Below are positions 24,223-33,318 of a DNA stretch of 64,000 nt, in pieces (the first letter of the stretch is position 1; each line of letters starts with the position of its first letter). The DNA lies in the NCBI GenBank assembly GCA_965220245.1, contig CBDCPI010000008.1:558001-622000 (forward strand). Direction: 5' to 3'. Under the pieces are notes generated by a model. That model was not told the origin of the DNA and ran no database searches. It saw only the letters and a list, made by a program, of their open reading frames with translations. Made by a program: the position numbers and the translations under genes. The DNA comes from CBDCPI01 sp965220245 (GTDB lineage Bacteria > Chloroflexota > Dehalococcoidia > Lucifugimonadales > UBA3495).

Positions 24223-26985
24223 CTAGTCGGTCGTCATGTTGACCTGCCCGTCCAGTTTCAGGTCGGCCAGGGCTTGTCGCACCTCGTCTTCCAGTCCCTT
24301 CAATCTGTCTGAATCCACTGACACTGACAGGTCTACCCCGATGCTCAACCCCTCCTCGCCCCTGAGCTTGGTGAGTAGTTTCACACCCACCATGTTCCAG
24401 CTCTCCATGGGTACCTTGCCTGCAAGCCGCAGGGTAGCCTTCTGGGGTGTGGGCAGAGGCTGTTGTCCTCCGAATGGTTTTGGGTCCGGGTCTGGGTCAG
24501 GCACTGGCGGAGGATCCGGTATCGGATCAGGTTCAACCTTCGCAGGAGCCTTGATCTGCTCGGCTCTCTGCCTGGTGAGCAGGTAGGTGTTGGAGTCAAA
24601 CGTCACGTCGTCAGCTGGAGCGAATTCCTTGTACCAGATCCTGGCTCCCTGCCCTTGGTCCAGGTTTCCCGACGCAAGCCCGAATTCTCCGCTCTCGACG
24701 AATTCCAGGATTTTCTGTCGCAGCACTTGGTCTGGGTCCAACAACCTGGTGAGGGACCCGTTCATAAAGCTCTGCCTCAGGCTGCTGAGCGGCCAGGTCC
24801 CACTCTCCCGGAGGGCGGGAGGCCAGTTCCTGTCGATGTACCCCGGCCCCACTGATTCGTTCAGGAGGGCGTTCTGTTTCAGAGAGGATATTACCCGTCC
24901 CGTCAGGGACTCGTTCCCTGTGGCGTAACCGGCGCCCAGATCGATGGTCCTGATCTTGTTGGAGTTCTGGGAGTCATACAGGCTCACGAACCGGTAGCTG
25001 GCCCAGACCTCGTCGACGGCCTCTTCTCCGGCGTTTCTGACCTGCTGGCTCAGGGCGTCCAGTTCCGGCTTCTCGAACTCCGGGCCCAGTGTGCCGGCGT
25101 CTATCTCGCTCCTGACCTTCTGCCAGGCCAGCCATGTTTCCACCCGGTCTTGTAGGTCCCTGCCGGGTTTCCTGGTACTCCAGATCAGTGCGGCTGGGTG
25201 GAGCCTGTCGGAACCTCCCCGCTTCTGCGTCCATTCCGCTATCTGGTCCGGGGTGTGGTTGTTTTCTCTCCATTCCAGGTCCGGGCTCATCACCACCAGC
25301 GTCATCCTCGAGACGTCCGAGACCTCGCTGCTGTCTCTCGGGAAGAAGGCCTTCGGGATTCCGTTTCCCTTGTTGAACTCCCTTTCCACCAGTCTCCTGA
25401 TTGCGGGCTTCACCTCGTTCTCTTCGTCCAGGGACGCCCGGAGGTCAGCGACCGCCTTCCTGAGGGTTGCTTGGTGGTGGATTCGGTACCCATCCGTTCC
25501 GGCCCTCCGGACAAAGAACCCTGTCTGCTCCAATGCGGCGGCCGCACTGTCGATGGTCGCGGTGTCCACGTCGGGCTCGCCCAGGGCAAACCTGAGCTCC
25601 GGGAGGTGGGCTACCTTGTCGACCATTCCGCCGGAGGACTCGAAGAGCATCGCTGTTCCGACCCTCTTGTGGATGTCCCTGAGGGCGCCCTTCGTGTCGG
25701 CGTCCAGCGGCTTGGCTCGGGCGTTCTGCCCTGCTATGTCGGCGTCTATGGCAGTGATCAGCCGCTTCTCTCCTAGTTGGGCTAGGACTGTTTCCCGGAA
25801 ACTGGGGACGTGCAGTGGTGCGGACCCGAGGGTGATCACAGGTTCATTCCGTGCCTGCTTGAATTGCTCGCTGGACGCTGATGAGATCCACTGGGCCAGC
25901 ATTGCCAGTGATCCCCGGGTCTTCTGGAACTGAGGCAGAGCGCTCCACTTTCTCTGGAAGACCGAGAGCGTTGCCGGGTGGAATGGATAGCAAGCCTCGA
26001 ACCTCTGCCTGAGAGCTTCCTTGGCCCTGTTCTCGTTGGTGGCCGTATCCACGGTGGTCCATTCGGCGGGGAGTCTGTTGGACATATCGAAGCACCAGTC
26101 CGCGTAGGCACGAGCGACTCGCTGCCGGGTTCGTGGGTTTCCGAGGTTCTCGAAGAGGCGGCGCCTGACCACCTCGCTGATCTCCGACTCGTCGTTGGCG
26201 ATGAGGTCCTGGGCTACCCGGTTCACCACCTTGGTGATCCGTTCCTGCCATTCCAGGTCGCTCGTGGTCATCTCGGTGTGGCTGCGGGGTAGACTGACGA
26301 CTGCGGCCGCGTGGGTGGTCCCTGCCACTGCGACAGTGAGGTTCTGGAGGAAGGCGTAGAAGTGGTCGGCCATGCTCCCGTGCCGGTTGATGAAGTTCAG
26401 CACCTCGTCGAAGAGGATCAGGATGGGGGCCTCCGCTGCGGCGAACATATCCCCCAGTGCCCTGGTGCCAGGAGGGGATGTCCTGGCGGTAGCTCCCAGA
26501 GCGTCGACTCCCCTTTCCCCGGCTATCTGCCGAGCAACGTCAATCCAGGGGTTTTCAATTCCGTCCTTGGGGTCCCAGGCGTTGCCCACGAATGTCGCCA
26601 CCCGCACATGGTCCGGCACGGTGGCGCCGGACGCCTTCAGCAATTCTCCGACCCCGGTGAGGTCTCTGGCCCCCCTTCCGGCTCGGGCTATGTGGTACAG
26701 GCTGGTCAAGGTGTGGGTTTTCCCGCCTCCAAACTGGGTGATAAGGGACAGCACCGGAGCGGCGCTCTCGGTCCTGCCAGACAGCCGACGCAGGACTGTC
26801 CCTGTGTGTTCGGTCAGGGACTGGGTGAAGTAGGTCCTTGAAAAGAACTGCTCCGGGTCTTGGTAGTCGACGGGAGCTTTTCCGTCCACTACTTGGTCAA
26901 GGGCAATGGCAAACTCGTCAGGGTTGAAGGAACGGCCCTCACGGACTTCCTTGCGGGGAGTAACTATTCTGTACCAGGGTTCCAT
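24223..26985 (-). CDS. DUF499 AAA+-like ATPase of a helicase-methylase-ATPase system
   Basis: 920 residues. Walker A at about residues 80-92 (LSLITQFGGGKTHTLTSLYH) and Walker B at about residue 190 (PILILFDEVLNFINRHG) fit DUF499 ATPases, as do RLSGRTESAAPVLSL and the Pro/Asp-rich hinge (PDPIPDPPPVPDPDPDP) before the last 80 residues. The last gene of the minus-strand defence operon; its start overlaps the upstream DUF5615 gene by 22 bp. Such ATPases accompany DUF1156 methylases in phage-defence clusters and probably power DNA or protein remodelling. It appears intact, unlike its partners. Confidence 0.9.
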   Translation of the reverse strand: MEPWYRIVTPRKEVREGRSFNPDEFAIALDQVVDGKAPVDYQDPEQFFSRTYFTQSLTEHTGTVLRRLSGRTESAAPVLSLITQFGGGKTHTLTSLYHIARAGRGARDLTGVGELLKASGATVPDHVRVATFVGNAWDPKDGIENPWIDVARQIAGERGVDALGATARTSPPGTRALGDMFAAAEAPILILFDEVLNFINRHGSMADHFYAFLQNLTVAVAGTTHAAAVVSLPRSHTEMTTSDLEWQERITKVVNRVAQDLIANDESEISEVVRRRLFENLGNPRTRQRVARAYADWCFDMSNRLPAEWTTVDTATNENRAKEALRQRFEACYPFHPATLSVFQRKWSALPQFQKTRGSLAMLAQWISSASSEQFKQARNEPVITLGSAPLHVPSFRETVLAQLGEKRLITAIDADIAGQNARAKPLDADTKGALRDIHKRVGTAMLFESSGGMVDKVAHLPELRFALGEPDVDTATIDSAAAALEQTGFFVRRAGTDGYRIHHQATLRKAVADLRASLDEENEVKPAIRRLVEREFNKGNGIPKAFFPRDSSEVSDVSRMTLVVMSPDLEWRENNHTPDQIAEWTQKRGGSDRLHPAALIWSTRKPGRDLQDRVETWLAWQKVRSEIDAGTLGPEFEKPELDALSQQVRNAGEEAVDEVWASYRFVSLYDSQNSNKIRTIDLGAGYATGNESLTGRVISSLKQNALLNESVGPGYIDRNWPPALRESGTWPLSSLRQSFMNGSLTRLLDPDQVLRQKILEFVESGEFGLASGNLDQGQGARIWYKEFAPADDVTFDSNTYLLTRQRAEQIKAPAKVEPDPIPDPPPVPDPDPDPKPFGGQQPLPTPQKATLRLAGKVPMESWNMVGVKLLTKLRGEEGLSIGVDLSVSVDSDRLKGLEDEVRQALADLKLDGQVNMTTD

Positions 26986-27359
26986 GACCCATCACCTCCC
27001 GTAGCGGATTCGTTGAGACGTATTCTAATCCGGTTCGGCGTGACGACTATCATCGCGCCCGATTGCATTTCAGCGGCGTGATTGTTGATCAGGTATTCCA
27101 TGGCCGAGGCTTCCTCCGAGGATTCCAATTCGGCGAATCTGATGATTCCCGCGTGGGGCAGTCCGAGCACAAATACCAGGTTGCCGAGGTTTTTGTCTTC
27201 AGTGACCAGAATTCTTCCCTGCTCTGCTGACAGGGTCAGCAGCGTTTCGTCGCTGGCCTTAGGGTCTATGTCGGCCGCGAAGATGGCGTCGTGCCCGAGC
27301 TCCGCCAGAGTCTCACGCATATCCCGGGATCCGGCGCAGACGTCTATTAGGAATTTCAT
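26964..27359 (-). CDS. DUF5615 PIN-like protein
   Basis: 131 residues. KFLIDVCAGSRDMRETLAEL then GHDAIFAADIDPKASDETLL and GRILVTEDKNLGNLVFV follow the DUF5615 (PIN-like, Mut7-C type) order with Asp residues at the expected metal positions. These are putative RNases paired with DUF433 proteins. The start overlaps the end of the DUF433 gene by four bases (ATGA) and the 3-prime end runs into the ATPase gene. A toxin role is inferred. Confidence 0.8.
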   Translation of the reverse strand: MKFLIDVCAGSRDMRETLAELGHDAIFAADIDPKASDETLLTLSAEQGRILVTEDKNLGNLVFVLGLPHAGIIRFAELESSEEASAMEYLINNHAAEMQSGAMIVVTPNRIRIRLNESATGGDGSWNPGTE

Positions 27360-27613
27360 TCGGGCTGCCGTATCTTTACTCGCTCATACACCCGTTCACC
27401 GGATATGGAACGGTGGGCAAACACCAAGCATGCTTGGATGTCCTCAGGTTCCAGGAAGGGAAATTGTTCCAGCAATGTGTCCGCAGTATCTCCGGCTGCC
27501 ATTTTTCCAAGGATGTGTTCCACAGCCATGCGCATATCTCTGATGATGGGTTTGCCGCCAAAAACATCCGGGCGTACGGTGATGCGCTTCAGCAATTCCG
27601 CTTCGGTTGGCAT
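27356..27613 (-). CDS. DUF433 antitoxin-like protein
   Basis: 85 residues. ITVRPDVFGGKPIIRDMRMA, then VEHILGKMAAGDTADTLLEQ and LEPEDIQACLVFAHRSI is the complete DUF433 winged-helix-like signature. The partner DUF5615 gene follows with a four-base overlap. The pair sits inside the defence operon between methylase and ATPase. Confidence 0.85.
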   Translation of the reverse strand: MPTEAELLKRITVRPDVFGGKPIIRDMRMAVEHILGKMAAGDTADTLLEQFPFLEPEDIQACLVFAHRSISGERVYERVKIRQPE

Positions 27614-28872
27614 ACTTCACCTCCAGTGGGAAGAAATTATCTCGGCGCAGCCAGCAGCATCCCATCTAGGAGCCTCTTTTCCTCGCTGCCACGGGGATAG
27701 AGGGCTGACAGGGCGTTGGAGAGCCGGAGGAAGTCCGGTCCTCGGTCCTGTTCGGTACGGATGAGGTTACGGAGCGCCTCAGTCCGTCCAGAGGCTTGGA
27801 GTAGCATGGCGGCGTGGACCCGGTCCAGGGTCGTTGCGTTCCGCCTGTTTTCCGTGTCGTCAACAGCGGCCACTGCTGCTCGTCTGCCTCTCCTAGCTCG
27901 TCCCCTGATGGCGGGGGCTTCGTCCGGGAAAAGGCTGAGTTGTCCTGACGATGCAGCGTTCGACTCGATCTCGTCGGCCATGCTGTCCGCGCCTGCTTCC
28001 CCGAACAGTTCGCTTGCCCGGTCGGCAACGGGTCGCAGTCGGACGACTCCCTTGTCTGTGTGGATGATACGGTTCTCCCATTCCTCCATGTGAATGCCTA
28101 GAGGCTGGGCGAACCGCCGGGCTACATCGAAGGGCATACTGAACCCGGAGAGGCGACGGGCCGGAGCTTCGTCGTCTTCGTCGGTTTCCTCCTCTTCATC
28201 CCCCGAGCCGTTAGAGGGAGACATACCGTCGCCGGTGCTTTGCAGCGTCCAGAGGAACAGGGCAGTCAGGCGGGCGTCCTCCTCCAGCGCGCCGGCGGCT
28301 CCGTTGCGGGCTTGGGCCTCCGCCGTGCCCAGCACCTGCTCCAGCGCTTCCCGGCCCACTACCTCCCAGACCCTTTCCAGGTACTCCGGCAGTTCGACCT
28401 TGCGGCCCTCCGCCGTCTCTACGCTAGAGTAGCGGCTGTAGATTTCCAGGGCCGGCCCGACGCAGGCAAACACTAGGTCGGCGCCCCGGACGCCCTCACC
28501 CTGCAACCGCTGCATCCAGCCGCCTACCTGGACGGGTAACTCCCGCAGCACGTCGGCCCACTCGCCAACGGGCGCGTCCTCCGGCCGCGGACGGCAAACC
28601 AGGTGGACGCTCGTGGCCAGGGCAGCCGAGTCCCTGGCGCGTAGTCGCGAACCCATCTCTGTGGCGATGGGCCAAGAGCCCGTGATGGTCCAACCTCCGC
28701 GAATCATGCCGGAAAGCAAGGCTTCCCAGCCCTCGGTGGTCTTGTGTGCGAAGACTACCGAGCCAATGCCGTCGTCATGTAACACACGGCGTCCCTCAGC
28801 AAACGCCTCTGCCATGCCCTTTTCATAAAAATCCCAAGTGTGGGCACCAACAGCTTGATTTCGGGTGTCAAC

Positions 28873-29955
28873 GGCTTTGTTGAATGAATGGGAGGTAGTG
28901 TTAAGCTGGAGGCATGAAGCGAACACCGCAAGCCTCCAAAGCTCGTCCCAAGAAACGCACCACCACCAGGAAATCCCAGTATCGGATACGTAACTGGCAT
29001 GACTACAACGAAAGCCTGGTCCAGCGGGGTTCAATAACCCTATGGACCAGCGAAGAGGATATTGGGGCCTGGAAGCCCGACGGCCCCCGAAAGCGCGGTG
29101 GGCAGTTTCAGTATTCCGATGGAGCAATCCAGTGTCTGTTGATGGTGCGCAGCGTCTTCCACTTGACCCTGAGGGCTGCCGAAGGGTTTCTCCGGTCCGT
29201 GTTTCACTTGCTGGAGTGGGATTTGCCGGTGCCGGACTATACCACCCTCTGCAAGCGCGCCAAGCGCCTGGGGGTTTCCTTGCTCAGGAAAGCTGCTGGG
29301 CCCTTGCACCTGGTACTGGACAGCACCGGGTTGAAAGTCTTTGGGGAGGGAGAATGGAAGGTGCGTCAGCATGGCTATACCAAACGGCGCACCTGGAGGA
29401 AGCTCCATCTAAGCGTGGACAGTGAAACCCAGGAGATCCAGGCCGTGGTACTGAGCGAGGCCAGCCTGGACGATGCGGGAGCGGTGCCCGAACTTCTGGA
29501 CCAGAGCACCGAGTCAGTGGAGCAGGTGGGTGGCGATGGGGCCTACGACAAAAGGAAGGTATATGAGGGCTGCGCTGTCAGAGGTGTCAGGCGGGTAGCA
29601 ATTCCACCTCGAAAGGATGCCCGTATCTGGCAGCATGGGAACTGTGCCGCCCCGCCCCTGGTGCGGGACGAGAACCTGAGAAGGATTCGGAAGGTAGGAC
29701 GTAAGCGGTGGAAACAAGAGTCGGGCTATCATCGGCGTTCCCTGGCCGAGACTGCCATGTTTCGGTTCAAGACCATCTTTGGTTCCTATCTTCAGGCCAG
29801 GAAGTTACCGCAGCAGAAGGTGGAAGCCAAGGTAAAGTGTGCCGCTTTGAATCGGATGACCCACTTGGGAATGCCGGATAGCTATCGAGTAGCATAGCTC
29901 GATTCAAAGGGTGTCGGGACATTTCATGTGCTGCCAATATTCATGCAACAAAGCC
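28873..29955 (+). mobile_element. IS903-type (IS5 family) insertion sequence, 1083 bp
   Basis: Terminal inverted repeats GGCTTTGTTGAATGAATG (left) and GGCTTTGTTGCATGAATA (right, as reverse complement) match at 16 of 18 bases. The element is flanked by a perfect 9-bp direct repeat GGTGTCAAC at 28864-28872 and 29956-29964, the duplication length expected of the IS903 group. One transposase gene fills it. The perfect duplication indicates a recent insertion with no later rearrangement. Confidence 0.95.
28914..29897 (+). CDS. IS903-group DDE transposase
   Basis: 327 residues. The N-terminal NWHDYNESLVQRGSITLW is characteristic of this IS5 subgroup. Catalytic residues are visible as LVLDSTGLKV, VGGDGAYDKR and RRSLAETAMFRFKTIFG. 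Length is full, so the element is probably autonomous. Opposite in direction to the disrupted methylase. Confidence 0.95.
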   Translation: MKRTPQASKARPKKRTTTRKSQYRIRNWHDYNESLVQRGSITLWTSEEDIGAWKPDGPRKRGGQFQYSDGAIQCLLMVRSVFHLTLRAAEGFLRSVFHLLEWDLPVPDYTTLCKRAKRLGVSLLRKAAGPLHLVLDSTGLKVFGEGEWKVRQHGYTKRRTWRKLHLSVDSETQEIQAVVLSEASLDDAGAVPELLDQSTESVEQVGGDGAYDKRKVYEGCAVRGVRRVAIPPRKDARIWQHGNCAAPPLVRDENLRRIRKVGRKRWKQESGYHRRSLAETAMFRFKTIFGSYLQARKLPQQKVEAKVKCAALNRMTHLGMPDSYRVA

Positions 29956-31739
29956 GGTGTCAACTATCAATTCACGTCGCTTGGGCGTGACAGGATTTGA
30001 AGGTTCTAAAGGGTCACGTAGCAACGGGTAATTAGGCAACGTGCGCTTTAGCCAAACATAGAAGAAATCGGATAGCCCTGAGTAGGCAACAGCATCGTAG
30101 TATGGCGGATCGGTAAACCAAACTCTGGCAGATTGACTAGGCAAAGGGTGATTGGTGGCATCCGCAGATTGTACTTGCCCAGCATCTTCAGATGAAATAT
30201 ATGCGGATTCGACAGCGTCTGCGATCCGGTTCGCTTGGCTGACGACGGAGCCTGTTGCTTCGGTCCAAGGGTTAGCTTCGGTAAAATCCCAGGTTAAGGG
30301 GAGCGCTTGCCGGGCGAGTGCTTGGACTGGGCACTCAGCATCTGCTTTCCACCTCGCTAAGGAAACAAGAAAATCAGCCATCCGGCCAATCAACAAAGAC
30401 GCTTCGTATGACTCTCTCTTTTGCAGGACAACCGATAGTAATCGCCCCAATTCCACCAACGCTGCTTTTTGGCGAGAAGTAAATAACTCCCCGAAATTAG
30501 TCGGACCATAGTTGGCAACCCAGAAATTACCCCTATTGTCTTGGTGAATGGGCTCGTCCGGCACCGGGCATAGGCCTTGCTTCCCATCCCGCTCCCATTC
30601 CTCAAGAATTCGGGCAACCCGCTCTTGTGCCAGGCGCACCGCCTTGTAGTCGCCATCGGTGGGCAGGCGGTAATGGCGTCCCTGCTGGCCCGGCTTGAGG
30701 GTCACCACCGCCGTCATCCGCGCTCCGCCGGTGCGGTTGCCCTGTTCGTCAAACACGGCATCGGCCCCGCCGCGCTGGGCGGCAAGTTGGGTACGCACCC
30801 GCTCCGGAGGCAGCACCGCCCGGCAGCAGGGGCAGGTGGCCCGGGCACGGGACACGGTGCTGCTGGCTATTTCCCTATCGGTCTGCGGCTCGAATATCTC
30901 GAACTCCACCCGGGGCGGGACGCCGTCATCCCGCACCACGTTGGGGCGCAGCGCCCATTTGCGCTTTGGCTTCCGGCACAGCCACATGGAGCGCATCAGG
31001 GGAATTTCTGCGCCGCAGTTGGGAGCCTCGCAACGCACGGTGCGCGCCCAGAGGTAAGCGATGGGTGTGGCCCCGTCTGGGTCTTGAGGGTACAGGCCAG
31101 CCAGTTCTTTCTCGGCCTTCGCCTTGATTTCCGCGCCGGCCTTGCGCAGTTCGACGGCTAAGCCCGGCCCGTGGCGGGGGATGTCTTCCAGCATCACCTT
31201 GAGGATGAGGCAGGCGACGGGGTTGAGGTCACTGGCGAAGGCTTCGCAGCCCAGGCGTAGGGCCTCCAGGGGGATGGAGCCGCCGCCGGCGAAGGGGTCA
31301 ACCACTAGGGGCGTCTCCTCCGGGTGGGCCGCCTGCACCAGCCCCCGTCCGGTTGCCAGGTACTCGGGCTTGGCGGCGTTGTCCCAGTTGGCGAAGTCGG
31401 CGATGAACTTGAGCAGTGCCCGGCGCAGGCCGCCGTCGGTCTCAACCGCCGCGTCCAGCCCCGACGCCCGCTCCCGCATCCCAAGGAGCAGCTCCCGCGC
31501 CCGTGCCTTGAACTCCGGCGGGCAGTACGAGTCGCACGGGTCGGGCATCAGCAGGGCCATCAGCACGGCCCTTGACGATGCCAGAGGTCGGCGCGCCCAC
31601 CACAGGTGCAGCGTGGAGGGATGCCCGTGCCGTATGGACTTCTCCCGGGCGGCGTGCCGGGATACCTCGGCGATAGGGAAGTCGACCTCTGCCAGGCGCT
31701 TGCATTCTTTCGGGATCATGTCATCCTCACGGAAATTCC

Positions 31740-33242
31740 TTAAAAGTCGTCACCAAAATCGTCAAAACTGACCAATCCTGAGATCCTCCGCTCAAGGGAA
31801 TCCCGCTCTTCCGTAGTTTGTCGATGCCTAGTAACACGTCGGCTATGAGTGTCAAACTTCACGCTCTTGATACCTCGTACCTCTATGCTCACTATATCCA
31901 GTTCCAAGGTATGGGAGACGTTAATCTTGTGCTCCTCAGTGTCATCGTAGTCTGTGGTTCTATCGTAATCCCGTTGTCCCCTTTGGGTATCGGCATCCTC
32001 CTCTGGAACGGCCGATGGAACAATTTCAGATATAAATATATCGTCGTCATCTTCGTCATTAAGGTCAGAATCAACGTATACAGTCCTTTCGCTCCCTTCC
32101 GGAATGCTATACGGCTTGACGCCTCTCGCGGAGTTGAAAAGCACAATGTTCTGTCCGTCATCCGCCGTTTGCGAAGAGGGGAAGATAATGCCGTCTAGGA
32201 CCGGTTCCGCCCTGTGAGCTAGATAAGAGGCGACGAACTGGGTTGGCAGATATTCTCTCTCGACGTCCCTTGGCATGACCGGGCGACTTATTTCTGTCAC
32301 AAAGTGTCGGATAAAGGAAGCCTTGGCTTTCTTGAAGCCGTATGTCGGTTCGAAATAACTCGGCTTGGCGAAGACTTTCGAAAGAGCTCCAAGGTCGAGT
32401 AATGTAACCGCTCTTAACAGTCGAAATTTCCCAAGGACCACATGACTACCTACAGGTGGGCGTACTTCGGCGACGCAAGTTTCTGGGTCCATTGCTCCGT
32501 AGAAAACTGACACACCCCTGGGGTTCATTCGGCTAACCTCAGAGAGACCTGGCGGTGGTGGGCCTAGTTGATGGTCTGGGGACTCTAGAATCTTCTTTAG
32601 TTCCTCATCCGATTGCGCGGTTCTCGCTCTCCAGATCGAAAAGTCCGAGTCGAGGGGAGTAACTTCACGGACTACAGGCGTCCCATCGTATGTCGTCAGG
32701 CTGGGGAGATCTTCGAATATTTCCCCTAATACCGGCTCGGCACTCCGCGGAAAGAATCTTTCCTTGTACATTATCTCGTAGCAGAAAAGTTCCCAGCTGA
32801 GCCGAAACCTTGAGTCGTTCGGGCCGCGTTCCTCGTAATGGGTCTCACTATCGTAAGGGTTCTCATCTCCGTATTTCTTGGCCCGATGTTCGTAATTTGC
32901 AGAGAGAATGTCAGCCACGTCTCTAGCTACTTCCTCTGCTGTGTCGGTTATGTCCATGATTAGGTATTTGACCTGTTGGCCATCTGGCAACCAGACGTCT
33001 ATCATTCCCTCCCGTATGAGAATGGAGTCCATCCAGTTTGGTTCACTGGGCGTCCGTTCAAAATGCTCCTCAATCACACATTGGACACGGTTCGCCAGGT
33101 CATCTAAGCTGATTGATGCTTCTGCCGAGATGCAGTAACTGCATTTGATGGGCGTCCCGTTTGCTTCGACCTCTACGGATAGATACCCGTTACCAATGCA
33201 CCTGTAGCATATACGCTTTTCGGCGTCCTCTTGTGGCGTCAA
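31740..33242 (-). CDS. RES-domain protein with N-terminal Zn knuckle
   Basis: 500 residues. The N-terminal CYRCIGNG and CSYC pairs (residues 12-36) form a Zn ribbon. The RES domain occupies about residues 195-390: WRARTAQSDEELKKIL (conserved Arg), MNPRGVSVFYGAMDPETCVA (Glu), then YLPTQFVASYL and DGIIFPSSQ with NIVLF. The family includes NAD-degrading toxins, so this may be an abortive-infection effector. An acidic C-terminal tail follows. Lower GC than its neighbours. 20 bp from the methylase start and 76 bp from the helicase end, hence in the same operon. Confidence 0.85.
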   Translation of the reverse strand: MTPQEDAEKRICYRCIGNGYLSVEVEANGTPIKCSYCISAEASISLDDLANRVQCVIEEHFERTPSEPNWMDSILIREGMIDVWLPDGQQVKYLIMDITDTAEEVARDVADILSANYEHRAKKYGDENPYDSETHYEERGPNDSRFRLSWELFCYEIMYKERFFPRSAEPVLGEIFEDLPSLTTYDGTPVVREVTPLDSDFSIWRARTAQSDEELKKILESPDHQLGPPPPGLSEVSRMNPRGVSVFYGAMDPETCVAEVRPPVGSHVVLGKFRLLRAVTLLDLGALSKVFAKPSYFEPTYGFKKAKASFIRHFVTEISRPVMPRDVEREYLPTQFVASYLAHRAEPVLDGIIFPSSQTADDGQNIVLFNSARGVKPYSIPEGSERTVYVDSDLNDEDDDDIFISEIVPSAVPEEDADTQRGQRDYDRTTDYDDTEEHKINVSHTLELDIVSIEVRGIKSVKFDTHSRRVTRHRQTTEERDSLERRISGLVSFDDFGDDF

Positions 33243-33318
33243 CTTGATGCTCTCTTCCCGGTGATGAAAGTCGTTTTGCCAGTTCGTTGGGCCGGAGTTT
33301 CGTTGGGCCGGAGTTAGG

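Larger units (their letters stand above)
27637..31719 (-). pseudogene. DUF1156 adenine DNA methylase split by an insertion sequence
   Basis: The N-terminal part (31719 to 29956, 588 codons) has STLHLWWARRPLASSRAVL, the SAM motif VDPFAGGGSIPLEALRLG, Zn-ribbon Cys pairs (CEAPNCG; CPCC) and motif IV FTDPPYYDAVAYSGLSDFF. It then runs into an IS and stops at a TGA inside the IS end. The C-terminal part (28863 to 27637, 408 residues, from RNQAVGAHTWDFYEKG) continues exactly where the first ends. Removing the IS and one target duplication restores one 996-residue frame. The class modifies adenine to mark self DNA in helicase-methylase-ATPase clusters. As sequenced it is inactive. Confidence 0.9.
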
